Positions 28,253-37,900 of a stretch of DNA of 64,000 nt are shown here, in pieces. The stretch's first letter is position 1, and every line of letters starts with the position of its first letter. Position numbers and translations under genes: made by a program. The stretch lies in assembly GCA_020638975.1 (NCBI GenBank), contig JACKHN010000003.1:310001-374000 (forward strand). The letters run 5' to 3'. A model generated the notes under the pieces. It made no database searches and was not told where the DNA came from. It was given only the letters and a program-made list of their open reading frames with translations. This DNA comes from Planctomycetaceae bacterium (lineage in GTDB: Bacteria; Planctomycetota; Planctomycetia; Pirellulales; Pirellulaceae).

Positions 28253-29320
28253 ATGCCCGATCGACCGCTGTTCCCAACATCCATCATCGGCTCTATGCCA
28301 CGGCCTGATTTCGTCAAGGATCTGATCGCGGACGACTGCCCGCTGTCTGACGATGAGTATCGTCGGCTGATGGGTGCCGCAATTCGATCCGTTGTTGCTT
28401 TGCAAGAGGCGGCGGGACTCGACGTGATTTCTGACGGCGAGTGGTGGCGAAAGTCGTATATCGGCGTGATCGCTGAATTGGCTCACGGCTTTGAATTGAG
28501 TCTGAATCCCGCCGATGGTCGACCGTGGACGGTTGTCGTCGATCGCTTGTCGCCAAAGGAACCGGGATTTATCGCCAAAGAAGTGGCGTTCTTAAAAACC
28601 CTCACCGATCGCGAGATCAAGGCGACATTGCCGGCGCCGGCCTTGCTCGGTGAACGGATGTGGGATGCCCAAGCTTCCTCGAAAGCCTATCCGACGCGCG
28701 AGGCATTCGTTCAGGACTGTGTGCCGATCTTGCGTCGTGAGATCGAGCTACTGCGTGACGAAGGCGTCTCGATCATTCAAGTCGATGATCCGCATCTGTG
28801 TTTGTTCGTCGATCCCCAGGTCCGTGCAAGCTATGACAACGCGGATCGAGCCGCTGATTTCGCGGTCGACATGGACAATCAGGTTGTCGCGGGCTTCAAA
28901 GATGTCCGGCTGGCTGTTCACCTTTGCCGTCGTGCCGGGGCGCGGGCTCGTGGGGAAGCCCAGCATCAGGGCGGCTACGAGCCCATCATGCCGCAGCTCC
29001 GGCGGCTGAACGTCGGGCACATCACGATGGAGTTCACGACGCCTGGATCGGGTGAGATGTCCGTCTTTCGCGAATTGCCGGAGGATGTCGAGATCGGATT
29101 AGGCTGCGTCAGCTGCTTGCCCGGCGAAGTCGATTCGGCTGACACGATCTTTGCTCGCGTCGAAAAGGCACTTGAGTTCGTTGCGCCCGAACGGATCACA
29201 CTCAATCCTGAATGTGGTTTCGCTCCTGGGTCGGCAGCGAAGGTCAGCATCGACGAAGTCTATACGAAGTTGAAGAACGAAGTCGAAGCCGCCAAGCGTT
29301 TGCGAGAGAAGTATTCATAG
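28253..29320 (+). CDS. Cobalamin-independent methionine synthase-like zinc methyltransferase (MetE C-terminal family)
   Basis: 355 residues, a single TIM-barrel equivalent to the catalytic C-terminal half of MetE. The zinc ligands are visible: HLC near residue 223, Glu in HITMEFTTPG near 263, and Cys in LNPECGFAPG near 325. The start region PTSIIGSMPRP matches the family. It lacks the N-terminal barrel of full-length MetE, like archaeal-type enzymes and other methyltransferases of the family, so the methyl donor and acceptor are uncertain. The ATG at 28253 lies one base after the preceding stop, with GGAG eight bases upstream. It is the last gene of the transporter-cytidylyltransferase operon. 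Confidence 0.85.
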   Translation: MPDRPLFPTSIIGSMPRPDFVKDLIADDCPLSDDEYRRLMGAAIRSVVALQEAAGLDVISDGEWWRKSYIGVIAELAHGFELSLNPADGRPWTVVVDRLSPKEPGFIAKEVAFLKTLTDREIKATLPAPALLGERMWDAQASSKAYPTREAFVQDCVPILRREIELLRDEGVSIIQVDDPHLCLFVDPQVRASYDNADRAADFAVDMDNQVVAGFKDVRLAVHLCRRAGARARGEAQHQGGYEPIMPQLRRLNVGHITMEFTTPGSGEMSVFRELPEDVEIGLGCVSCLPGEVDSADTIFARVEKALEFVAPERITLNPECGFAPGSAAKVSIDEVYTKLKNEVEAAKRLREKYS

Positions 29321-29347
29321 AGCGGCAGGGCCACAGTGGGCACCTAT

Positions 29348-29446
29348 TGAAGGTTGGTCGGCGATTCGATGTAGGGTCCGCTGTGCGGACCGGTCCGCAC
29401 AGCGGACCCTACTTGTTCGCAACAACTCACTTGCGACCAACCTTCA
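29348..29446. repeat. Nested palindrome (42-bp perfect core) downstream of the MetE-like gene
   Basis: The core 29371-29412 is a perfect, loopless palindrome with 21-bp arms (beginning gtagggtccgctgtgcgg). An outer pair of 13-bp arms, 29348-29360 and 29434-29446 (tgaaggttggtcg and its complement), encloses it, and ggcacc/ggtgcc extend the symmetry further. A related palindrome occurs at 49572-49625. It may act as a hairpin terminator for the preceding operon, but there is no T-tract. It may equally be a mobile REP-type element. Confidence 0.8.
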
Positions 29447-30256
29447 GTCGGTGCCTGTCGCTAGATTTGTGTTGCGATAACTCACATTCACAGACAACTG
29501 ATGTAGAAACTTTAGCGGAACTTCTTTCGTGACCGGTAAACTACACGCCGTGTCCCGTAACTAGCTCACGGGAACGAAGCGCCCGAATTCACAATTCTCG
29601 GCGACCCAACTTGCTGCTCTGATCGTATTCACTTCCGCGATCAAGCGCGTTTTCGCCACCGAAATGTCCATTTCTACCGTCCGGACTACTTCCTTCGCTA
29701 CGATCTGCGAAACGGGCTCAAGAAACATACCTCTCCGAATCGAAACTAACATTCGGAGGGTTTGTTCCAATCGACGCAATCTCCCGTGAGGGAGTTTGAA
29801 TCGAGCGAAGCATTCCCAGGGGGAGCCTTGCCAAAGGCTCGCAATGCCTTTGTTTGAGTTCAGCGATCGTTGGCCCGACGACCGTTGTACTCTCTGTATG
29901 AACTTCCCTAACGGAAAGTACCTCGTCGAGTACCAGATGAAAGGATAGCAGAGGTCCGGCACTAGAATCCGAAAACGAAGCCCTTAGCAAGCTTCTCTAT
30001 TTTACGGATTTTAACCAACCTTATGCTATCAAAGTTGCCGATGTTATTCGTAGAGGCAGCGGCTCAGAAGGACCTGATCCTCCGCCACAAACTAGAAGCA
30101 AGTTCCAAGCCCTGACCCAGATGTTTGTATGTGTTTTCCAGTTCCGCAATTGGAAAAAGATCATTGTCGATCGTGCATACAAGCAAGGGGCACAACTAGT
30201 TGCCCACGGCAAATTAGTTGACCGAAAACAACGAGCGAGTAATTGGAGAGCCTGTG
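29447..30256. other. Intergenic region before the HTH-receiver gene
   Basis: About 800 bases without a convincing gene. A minus-strand frame at 29561-29962 has no ribosome binding site and no recognisable domain, and the overlapping 29718-29990 frame is a shadow of it. The last 60 bases should hold the promoter and ribosome binding site of the gene at 30257. No other structure stands out. Confidence 0.45.
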
Positions 30257-30829
30257 ATGAAGGTCTTCACAACGGGACAGGTCGCAAAGATCTGTAAAGT
30301 GGCACCGCGTACGGTGAGCAAGTGGTTCGATTCGGGCCGCTTAAAGGGATACCGGATTCCGGGATCCCAGGACCGTCGTATTCCGCGAGAGTATTTGATC
30401 CGCTTTCTGAAAGAGCACGGAATGCCTTTGGGCGACCTCGAAGACGAGGCGATGGCCAAAGTGCTGATCGTGGCTCAAGATCAGGTGCTGATCGAGAACC
30501 TCAAGCGGGAACTGCCAGTCGAGAGGCGCTTTAAGGTTGCTGTAGCAGCCAGTGGCTTCGAAGCTGGTATACAAGCTGAAAGTTTCCACCCTGACTGCAT
30601 TATTACCGACTTCTCAATCGGTAAGGTTGAAGCACTGCAAATCTGCCAGAACCTACGGAAGAACTCCGATTTCGGAGAGACGATCTTGATCGCCTTGCTT
30701 CCAGACGACGGCAGCCCGATGAGCTTCGATCGTTCCAGCATCAACGAAACGTTCAAAAAGCCATTCGATGCCAATCTTTTGGCCGAACGACTTCGAACGT
30801 TAATTGGTGCCAAGAAGGAACTCGTTTAG
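30257..30829 (+). CDS. Excisionase/MerR-type HTH fused to a receiver-like domain
   Basis: 190 residues from ATG 30257, with GGAGAG at 30245-30250 as ribosome binding site. Residues 1-60 are a winged HTH of the excisionase/MerR type (VFTTGQVAKICKVAPRTVSKWFDSGRLKGY, then RRIPREYLIRFLKEH). Residues 68-185 are a response-regulator receiver fold with a candidate phospho-acceptor in DCIITDFSIGK and the conserved Lys in FKKPFD. The order is DNA-binding domain first and receiver second, the reverse of classical regulators. No histidine kinase is adjacent. The gene ends at a strong intrinsic terminator and is probably monocistronic. Confidence 0.85.
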   Translation: MKVFTTGQVAKICKVAPRTVSKWFDSGRLKGYRIPGSQDRRIPREYLIRFLKEHGMPLGDLEDEAMAKVLIVAQDQVLIENLKRELPVERRFKVAVAASGFEAGIQAESFHPDCIITDFSIGKVEALQICQNLRKNSDFGETILIALLPDDGSPMSFDRSSINETFKKPFDANLLAERLRTLIGAKKELV

Positions 30830-30870
30830 CAAAACCTGCTACTCGATAGCAGTTCAACGCCGATAATAAT

Positions 30871-30902
30871 CCGCCGCGGATGACCCCCGCGGCGGTTTTT
30901 TT
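30871..30902 (+). terminator. Intrinsic terminator of the HTH-receiver gene
   Basis: The stem ccgccgcgg/ccgcggcgg (30871-30879 and 30887-30895) encloses a seven-base loop and is followed directly by seven T. It lies 41 bp after the stop at 30829. Confidence 0.95.
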
Positions 30903-31145
30903 ATGCGTAAATCGTTCCTCTCAGGACAGCGACGAGTGATGATCTTCGTGATTCGAATCGACTTCCACACTGGCTCGTGAGCGAGTTTAGACTGGGCGAC
31001 GAGGAACATCCACAATGAAGCGAGCCCGCGCGAAAGCGCTGAGCATCTGCCTGAGAGGACGCGTTGACATCCTGCACCCAAATGAATCGCGGAATCTGAG
31101 CATTCCAGTCGTCGCACCCTGATTCGTGCAGTCCGATCATTCGGG

Positions 31146-32201
31146 TCACGCTAATCCCAGTCGCGTGCGACGATATACTCCCGATCGCACGTGGCGCACC
31201 CATTCGTCATTCGCAAGATACCAGCGCACCGTTTCCTCCAAGCCCTTCTCAAAGGCAACCGTCGGACTCCACCCGATCTCGCTTTGGATCTTCGTCGAGT
31301 CAATGGAATAGCGTCGGTCGTGCCCCGGTCGGTCCTCGACAAACTGAATCAATTCGGCGGTTGGTCGGTAGAGCGATTCTGGTCGGAGTCTGTCAACCGC
31401 ATCGCAGATTGCTTTGACGACCTGCAAGTTGCTTCGTTCGCACTCGCCACCAATGTTGAAGACTTCTCCGGGCGCAGCTTGTTTCAGCACCATGCGGATC
31501 GCGCGGCAGTGATCTTCGACATGCAACCAATCCCGAATGTTCTCGCCATCGCCATAGATCGGCAATGGTTTGCCCTCAACAGCGTTGAGGATCGTCAGCG
31601 GAATGAGCTTTTCGGGAAACTGATAAGGGCCATAGTTGTTCGAGCAGTTTGTCAACAACATCGGCAGCCCGAAGGTTGCGTGATAGGCCCGTACAAAGTG
31701 ATCGCTCGCCGCCTTGGACGCTGCGTAAGGTGAGTTGGGCGCGTAGGCAGTCGTTTCGCTGAACTTGCCGTCGGCACCCAACGAACCATAGACTTCGTCC
31801 GTCGAGACGTGCAGGAATCTAAAACGATCCCGCACCGCTGAGCTTCCCTCCTGCCAGTAGCGACACGCCGCTTCCAACAATCGGAACGTACCGACAACGT
31901 TCGTCTCGACAAATGCCGCCGGGCCATCAATCGAACGATCCACGTGTGATTCTGCCGCGAAATGAACGATCGCTCGAACCTCGTAGTCTGACAGGATGCT
32001 GCGGACTAACTCAGAATCCGCGATGTCGCCTTTTCGGAAGACGAAGCGGGGATCATTCGCAACTGACGCCAGCGATTGAAGATTCCCCGCATAGGTCAAC
32101 TTGTCGAGTACGACGACTGTGTCCGTCTCCTCCCGAATCCATTGACGCACGAAGCAGCTCCCGATGAAGCCTGCGCCGCCTGTTACGAGTATGGCATGCA
32201 C
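31146..32201 (-). CDS. rfbB: dTDP-glucose 4,6-dehydratase
   Basis: 351 residues. Converts dTDP-glucose to dTDP-4-keto-6-deoxyglucose with an NAD cofactor, a step toward dTDP-rhamnose and other deoxysugars. The Rossmann motif GGAGFIG lies at residues 8-14, HFAAESHVDRSI near 79-90, the catalytic STDEVYG near 132 and YAASKA near 158, with the NYGPYQFPEKL and DWLHVEDH segments typical of RmlB. Length matches the family. It lies 105 bp downstream of the VWA gene of the BatA cluster on the same strand, but the other rml genes are not in the window, so its pathway partners are elsewhere. Confidence 0.92.
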   Translation of the reverse strand: MHAILVTGGAGFIGSCFVRQWIREETDTVVVLDKLTYAGNLQSLASVANDPRFVFRKGDIADSELVRSILSDYEVRAIVHFAAESHVDRSIDGPAAFVETNVVGTFRLLEAACRYWQEGSSAVRDRFRFLHVSTDEVYGSLGADGKFSETTAYAPNSPYAASKAASDHFVRAYHATFGLPMLLTNCSNNYGPYQFPEKLIPLTILNAVEGKPLPIYGDGENIRDWLHVEDHCRAIRMVLKQAAPGEVFNIGGECERSNLQVVKAICDAVDRLRPESLYRPTAELIQFVEDRPGHDRRYSIDSTKIQSEIGWSPTVAFEKGLEETVRWYLANDEWVRHVRSGVYRRTRLGLA

Positions 32202-32306
32202 TGCTTAAATGGCCTCACAAAGATTGTCCAAAAATCGCTTAGCTAGCATCCGATAGGTTACCCAATACCTAAGTCAGGAGAACCGCGTTCGGCGGAAGCC
32301 GACATC

Positions 32307-34574
32307 TCACACCAAGCCCCACCGCTTGCGTAATAGCCATTCCGTCGAGAGCACACAGACGACGGCGAGAACAAACAGCCAAGCGTCGAGCGAGGTATCA
32401 CCTAGCCGCCATTTGACTTGGACGTCGACTTGCAGCTCCTTTCGTCGTTCCTTCAATTCACGCAACAAGCCGGGAAGTTGTTCGGGAGCCAGTGGCTTGC
32501 CGCCCGCACCCTTCGTAAGGTCGGCAAGACGTGCCATCTGCTCGTGGCCCGCAGCTGGTGTACTCAGTTCAACGTCGCGATCAAGCACTTGGAAATTCGC
32601 TCGTGTCGTGCCCAGTTGCTTTCCTTGACGGGTGACGGTCAGTTCAATCAGGTAATCGCCAGGTTGTTTTACTTCCTCAATTGCTCCTGACATCACGTCA
32701 TCATCTTGCGATAGTCGTAAAGCCTGTCGTGTGCCGTCTTCCGAAAGCAGTTCCGCAACGAATGTCGCATCGCGAATGACTTCATCGGTCGACGATGTCG
32801 CACCAGCCGTGAAGGTGACGCGCGAGTTGGGGTTGAAGCGACGTTGAGCCAGCTTGATCCAGACATCATTCTGTTCCAGATCATCGCGCCGGGCGAGCCA
32901 AAGAATTACTTGACGCCAAAAGCGGCGATGTTCGACCTGTCGCCCTTGCTGCCACCAGCGAATCGTGCTGTTGCCGGCAAAGGCCAACACGCGTCCATTG
33001 CCGTATTCTCCCGACACCAACAACGGCACTTTGCTGTCGGATTCCAGCAGGACACGTGATCGTGGCTTTAAGTCGGCAAACTTATTTGCGCCCTCCAACG
33101 GTGGTAGTGATCTCCAAATGCTGACATTGTCGACGCCCGAAGCAAGTGTCGTCACGGGGTGAGATTGCACGGGAAGCATCGGTAGCTTGCCCCAAATGTG
33201 CAAGTCCTTGCTGATCGGTTTATCGATGCCAACATCTTGCCTTTCGAAACGTCCCATCTCGATCGGCAGCACATCGGCGAGCGCTGTGTCGCGATAGCCG
33301 CCCGGGCCGAAGCTATTGAAACCGCCGATCATCATCAAACCTTTGCCACGTTCCGTCAGTTTGGCAATGCCCTGAAGATTCACTTCGCCGAGCGCGGAGG
33401 AATCAACGTTCTCAAGCAACAACACATCGAGATTGGCAAAGCTCAATTCGTCATCCAAATTGACGGGCCAGCGATCACGATTCTTGGGGTCGACGTAGAT
33501 ATCGTCGAGCTGAATGTCAGGCGATCTATTGATCGAACGCCGCAGCAGTCGCTGCTCGCCCAGCAAATCGCCATAGAGATACAGCACACGCAACCCGCCC
33601 TCGAGCACCGTGACGAACGCGCTCAGTTCGTTGTTACGTGTCACCCGTTCTCCGGGCTGTTCCGCCGTACGAAGCGTCAGTTGGTACTGCCCTGGTTCCG
33701 GCGGGACAAAATTCATCTCGACCGGCAGGAGTTGGTTGTCTTCGCGTGCCGTCACTTCCACCGTGGCAACACGCGTCTCCTTGCCATCCGGATCTTCGGC
33801 AATCAATTCCACGGGAATTGCCTGATTCACATAACCTCGGACACGCAACGCGCCCTTTACGACTAATTCGTTTTTGACGAAGACCGTGTACTGCTCTGGC
33901 ATGTTCTCGATCGATACGTCACGGGACTGAGCAGCGTCTCCCGTCGGGCCGAACACCACCGTGTATAAAGGGTATTCGAGCCTGGCTAGTTCGCGTCCCG
34001 CTTCGGGCATCTCGACCTGTGGCGAGAACGCTGTTTGCGCACCGTCGCCCAGCAAGATGGCGCCCATCAACCGTTTACCTAACTCACGCTGCACGGCCTC
34101 ATGCAGTGTTGTTCCGATGTCCGTTAGATCGCCTGTAGGCTCAGCAGGCAATTCAAGCTTTCCGGCTTTAATTTGGAGAGGATGAAGCTGGTCGTCGTAG
34201 CTGTATACCCGAATGTCGAAGTCTTGGGACAGGTCTGTCAATTGATCTTCCAGCTTCAACAACGTCTCGCGTTGCAACTGCCATCGTGACTTGCCTTCGA
34301 TCGTGCTGGGAAGCGTCATACTGCGACTTTGGTCAAGCATTAACATGAGCACTGCCGATTGTTGCTTTGTCGTTGTGTAGACGCGCATCGGACGCAGCAT
34401 CGCCAGCAGCAACAGGAGCACCACGCCCACACGCACCGCGATCAAACAGCCTCTGCGCATGGTCGTGGCACGACCGAAGCTGGGAGTGACCAGCAGCAAC
34501 AGCATCAGCCCAGCCATCAGCGCCGCAACGACGCCGTAGCTGTTGAAGATCGGACTTAGGCTCCACTCAATCAT
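32307..34574 (-). CDS. Membrane-anchored VWA protein with glutamine-amidotransferase-like domain
   Basis: 755 residues. Two membrane helices (about 14-32 and 42-62) are followed by a von Willebrand A domain with an intact MIDAS motif (LMLDQSRSM near 80), then Ig-like sequence around 210-330 and a class I glutamine-amidotransferase-like fold around 340-560 (LRVLYLYGD, DVLLLENVDSS, GKGLMMIGGFNSFGPGGY), without an obvious catalytic Cys. A C-terminal helix (AWLFVLAVVCVLSTEWLL) closes the protein. The start ATG overlaps the preceding BatA-like gene by eight bases. It is the last gene of a MoxR-DUF58-BatA-VWA operon, a planctomycete form of the Bat/MoxR system thought to act as an ATPase-coupled chaperone or stress module at the membrane. 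Confidence 0.85.
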   Translation of the reverse strand: MIEWSLSPIFNSYGVVAALMAGLMLLLLVTPSFGRATTMRRGCLIAVRVGVVLLLLLAMLRPMRVYTTTKQQSAVLMLMLDQSRSMTLPSTIEGKSRWQLQRETLLKLEDQLTDLSQDFDIRVYSYDDQLHPLQIKAGKLELPAEPTGDLTDIGTTLHEAVQRELGKRLMGAILLGDGAQTAFSPQVEMPEAGRELARLEYPLYTVVFGPTGDAAQSRDVSIENMPEQYTVFVKNELVVKGALRVRGYVNQAIPVELIAEDPDGKETRVATVEVTAREDNQLLPVEMNFVPPEPGQYQLTLRTAEQPGERVTRNNELSAFVTVLEGGLRVLYLYGDLLGEQRLLRRSINRSPDIQLDDIYVDPKNRDRWPVNLDDELSFANLDVLLLENVDSSALGEVNLQGIAKLTERGKGLMMIGGFNSFGPGGYRDTALADVLPIEMGRFERQDVGIDKPISKDLHIWGKLPMLPVQSHPVTTLASGVDNVSIWRSLPPLEGANKFADLKPRSRVLLESDSKVPLLVSGEYGNGRVLAFAGNSTIRWWQQGRQVEHRRFWRQVILWLARRDDLEQNDVWIKLAQRRFNPNSRVTFTAGATSSTDEVIRDATFVAELLSEDGTRQALRLSQDDDVMSGAIEEVKQPGDYLIELTVTRQGKQLGTTRANFQVLDRDVELSTPAAGHEQMARLADLTKGAGGKPLAPEQLPGLLRELKERRKELQVDVQVKWRLGDTSLDAWLFVLAVVCVLSTEWLLRKRWGLV

Positions 34575-36927
34575 TCTGTTTCCGATAGAAGCGGTTTGCC
34601 ATTAAATGTTCGATGCCGAGTACCATGACGAGCAGTACGAGCAGGTGCGAGTAGAACTCGCGGCCAACACGAGCTTCGCCAACCTCCAATTCAATCTCGT
34701 CTTTGTCACGAGCCAACTGATAACGCCCCTTGCCGAGACGCGAATCGAGTTCATCGCTGGTCAGTCTGGCTAAACTTGTTGCCTCGGCTTTTAGATTCAC
34801 CGCGAAACCACGCACGATCGGTCCATCCTTCACGCCCTTCAATCGGTAGGCCCCCGCATGCTCCGTGAATCGGACGACGACTTCGCCGTCTTGGGCACGT
34901 GCTTCTTGTGGCTGTTCCGACGGTGTGAACAGCTGATAGCGATCGGGATAGATTCGCGAATCGTTTGGCAAAACAGCGGGCTCGCCCACGGCGTAGTTCA
35001 AACGCACGCCCGAACTGTCCGTCAAATGCAACATGAGTTCGTTCGCCAGTACCACGTAGGGCCATGACTGATCGCTGGTTGGCAGTTCGTTCCAAGCCGA
35101 ATGGTCGGGTGGTCGCAGCGAATCAGAAACGGTCGTCGTCACCGTAATCACTCTGCCACGATCAACCGAGCGTTCGACAACTGCCGGCTTTCCATTGGAA
35201 TACGCCAGGATCACGCCAGCGTCTTCGTTCAACGGATCAAGCACCCAGTGCTTAAAGACGGGGGACGCGTCCCATGGCACGCTCGTCGGGCGGTCTCGAA
35301 AGGGAGCCATCACCGGATGGTCGTATCGCTCTGGTGCAAGGAATAAGCTCCGATCGGCAGAACGCCAGACGCGAGCCAATCGTCCGCCGAGGAGTTGTTG
35401 TGCTGCCGGCTCGTTGAAGGAGGCTGTTGCTTGGGCGTTGTTGCCCAAAAAGACAGCCATTGCCCCGCCGGCACGCACATACTTGCCCAACTGTTCCCAA
35501 ACGACCGACGGAATCGGTTCGGGATCAAGCAAGCAGACGCCGGTGTAACTATCCAAGTCTCGATTCGCCAGACTCGATTGCGAGACGACGGTACACGCGA
35601 AACGAGCTTGCCCTGTCTGCTCGAACTCGAAAGGAGCGATCGCTTCCACGAACAGTGATGAAGTCGCGTTCTCAGGAGCAACAACCAACATCGGCCATGC
35701 TTCTTTGACTTCGATCGCGAAGTGCCGCACATTGTCTGCATCAAGCCCATCGTCGCCGCTTAAACGAACGACGCCGTGGTGGACTCCAGGATCGAGCCCT
35801 TGCAATCGGAACTCAACACGCTGCGACTCGCCTGTGGCAACCGCAACTTCTTCTTTGCCGCGCGGGCGAGCTTCGGGCAACTTTGTTTTACCGTCAATCA
35901 CGATGGGTAGGGTCGGATCGAAATCTTCGACCAGCAGTTGAACAACCTGTGTGCTCGCGGCCCCAACGCTCTGCACGCGCGTACGCACTCGCAGTTCGCT
36001 GCTCTTGGCAACCGTTTCCGCAGATAGTTCCAGCGGCCCTAGGCCCACGTTGATCGGCTCTAAGGCTCCCACATCGACGACATAGACCAAGACATCAGAA
36101 TGTTCCTCAAGCAGCTTCGCCACGGTGCCAGTCCGGTCTTGCCAGGCGCTTTCCACCAAATCCGTGAAAAAATAAATCTCCTTTCGCTTTTTATCGCTAC
36201 TTTCAAGGAGGTTCAGCCCTCGTGCGGCCACGCTGGGCAGCGAGTCACTGACTTCCGTCGTCTGAAGTCGATCGATGGCCTTGCGAGCCGACGCTAGATC
36301 GACCGCGAACACGGCGGGCGATTGCCGGGAATCCATGACGGCGACTTCGCTGTCAGGCGGGAACTGACTGATTAGCCAATTGCCCATCGACTGTGCAATT
36401 TCCGTGCGAGTTTGATTTTGGAAGCGATATTCCATGTGCGGCGATGTGTCGAAGATCATGACGGCCGCGACGGGGGCTTGTTCGTCGCCGAGCAGAACGC
36501 CGGAACTCTGCTTGACTAAACCAATAATCATCGAAGAAAAGGCGATCAAGGTTGCGAGTGTCACTGCGGCAAGGGAACCGATCAGCACTTTGCCCTTATG
36601 TTGAACGATCGAAACCGTCGTCAGGCTCCCGGCAATCAGCACGCCCACGCCGACGACTAGAATCAAAACCCACTGCCCCACTGCGGCGGACAACACGCTG
36701 GGGCGGGCGAACGCCAAAGCAAGCAATACGATGGCCCCACATCGCAGCGCAAGCAGCAACCAGTGTTTCAATTGAAGCTTTCGCCGATTCGTCTCACGAC
36801 GTTGACGAAGAAACCGCATCGCGGGGAACGTCAATCGCTTCGGCTGCTGACGCATGACGAGATGCAGCACGACCGGGATGGCCGTGAGCAGTCCGCCGAG
36901 CAGTAATGAAATGTTGACGAAGGCCAT
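34567..36927 (-). CDS. BatA-type aerotolerance protein with VWA-like domain
   Basis: 786 residues. The N-terminus (MAFVNISLLLGGLLTAIPVV, then QPKRLTFPAMRFLRQRRETNRRKLQLKHWLLLALRC) is the BatA/aerotolerance N-terminal domain with two membrane helices. Two more helices follow around 82-105 and 120-140. The VWA-like domain (about 155-330) begins AVMIFDTSPHMEY; the MIDAS Ser is shifted compared with DxSxS, so metal binding may be altered. Beta-sandwich and amidotransferase-like stretches follow around 430-620, and a C-terminal helix (SHLLVLLVMVLGIEHLM) anchors the end. The downstream VWA gene overlaps its stop. It is translated from ATG 36927, 73 bp after the DUF58 gene. Confidence 0.85.
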   Translation of the reverse strand: MAFVNISLLLGGLLTAIPVVLHLVMRQQPKRLTFPAMRFLRQRRETNRRKLQLKHWLLLALRCGAIVLLALAFARPSVLSAAVGQWVLILVVGVGVLIAGSLTTVSIVQHKGKVLIGSLAAVTLATLIAFSSMIIGLVKQSSGVLLGDEQAPVAAVMIFDTSPHMEYRFQNQTRTEIAQSMGNWLISQFPPDSEVAVMDSRQSPAVFAVDLASARKAIDRLQTTEVSDSLPSVAARGLNLLESSDKKRKEIYFFTDLVESAWQDRTGTVAKLLEEHSDVLVYVVDVGALEPINVGLGPLELSAETVAKSSELRVRTRVQSVGAASTQVVQLLVEDFDPTLPIVIDGKTKLPEARPRGKEEVAVATGESQRVEFRLQGLDPGVHHGVVRLSGDDGLDADNVRHFAIEVKEAWPMLVVAPENATSSLFVEAIAPFEFEQTGQARFACTVVSQSSLANRDLDSYTGVCLLDPEPIPSVVWEQLGKYVRAGGAMAVFLGNNAQATASFNEPAAQQLLGGRLARVWRSADRSLFLAPERYDHPVMAPFRDRPTSVPWDASPVFKHWVLDPLNEDAGVILAYSNGKPAVVERSVDRGRVITVTTTVSDSLRPPDHSAWNELPTSDQSWPYVVLANELMLHLTDSSGVRLNYAVGEPAVLPNDSRIYPDRYQLFTPSEQPQEARAQDGEVVVRFTEHAGAYRLKGVKDGPIVRGFAVNLKAEATSLARLTSDELDSRLGKGRYQLARDKDEIELEVGEARVGREFYSHLLVLLVMVLGIEHLMANRFYRKQND

Positions 36928-37000
36928 GTGGATTTTCGATTGCTGATTTTAGATCTCAGATTGTTCGAATCGACAATCCGAAATCTCAAATCTTAAATCT

Positions 37001-37897
37001 CTACATCCTCCCGCGACGGCTGATGAGGTATTCGAGGAGTGCTTTATCGAACTGCATGCTTGTATCGAGGGCGACGTAGTCGATGCCGACTTTCGAGCAC
37101 TCACGACGGTAGCCTTCGCGAACGGATTCGACTTCGGCGAGATAATCGTCTCGATAGCTCGTCGCGTCCACCTGTAAACGATCGTCCGTCTCGGGGTCTT
37201 CGAACTCGACCAAGCCGTCAAAAGGAAAGCGAACTTCCGCCTCGTCCAAAACGTGAAAGAGGATGACATCATGTCCGCCGTGGCGGAGTTGACGGAGCGA
37301 ACGCATGACCGGATCGGGATCTTCGAGCAAATCCGAGAAGACCATAACAAGACTGCGGTGACGAAGCATCGCCGCGATCTGACTTAGACTTTTCGAAATA
37401 TTGGTCGTCCCCGTCGGCTTCAAACGGGAAAGATGCGACAACAGGTTGCCGAGTTGTGTCCGCTTTGACTTCGGCGGCAAGCAATCTCGAATCTGGTCGT
37501 CAAAGGTGATGAGACCTACGGGATCTTGCTGGTAAATCATCAGGTAGCAAAGCGAAGCTGCCAAACAGATCGAATAGTCGAACTTCGACAAGTCCTGTCG
37601 ATAGGTGTAGCCCATCGACTTGCTAAGATCCATCGCCAAGTAGCCGGTGATATTTGTTTCGGCCTCGAACTTTTTGACGTAGTACTTATCCGTCTTGGCA
37701 TAGACGAGCCAATCGATGTCTTTGGGATCATCGCCCGCCGAATAGCGGCGATGCTCACTGAACTCGACCGAGAAGCCATGAAACGGGCTGGCGTGGAGTC
37801 CCTGCAAGAAGCCCTTCACAACAAACTGAGCGCGCAGATCAAGCCGTTTGATCTGATTAATGACTTCTGGCTTCAGATACTTTTCGACAGTCGCCAT
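37001..37897 (-). CDS. DUF58 domain protein
   Basis: 298 residues. The hallmark sequence SPFHGFSVEFSEHRRYSAGD, followed by DIDWLVYAKTDKYYVKKFEAE, lies at about residues 37-82. The C-terminal two thirds form a VWA-like fold (YLAMDLSKSMGYT near 88). DUF58 proteins are partners of MoxR ATPases and probably bind the ATPase and a client at the membrane. There are three bases between the MoxR stop and this ATG, so the two are translationally coupled. It is typical for the family in length and residues. Confidence 0.92.
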   Translation of the reverse strand: MATVEKYLKPEVINQIKRLDLRAQFVVKGFLQGLHASPFHGFSVEFSEHRRYSAGDDPKDIDWLVYAKTDKYYVKKFEAETNITGYLAMDLSKSMGYTYRQDLSKFDYSICLAASLCYLMIYQQDPVGLITFDDQIRDCLPPKSKRTQLGNLLSHLSRLKPTGTTNISKSLSQIAAMLRHRSLVMVFSDLLEDPDPVMRSLRQLRHGGHDVILFHVLDEAEVRFPFDGLVEFEDPETDDRLQVDATSYRDDYLAEVESVREGYRRECSKVGIDYVALDTSMQFDKALLEYLISRRGRM

Positions 37898-37900
37898 AGA

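Noticed and set aside
29561..29962. Minus-strand frame of 133 codons
   Set aside because: No start signal, no recognisable domain, and a second overlapping frame of similar quality.
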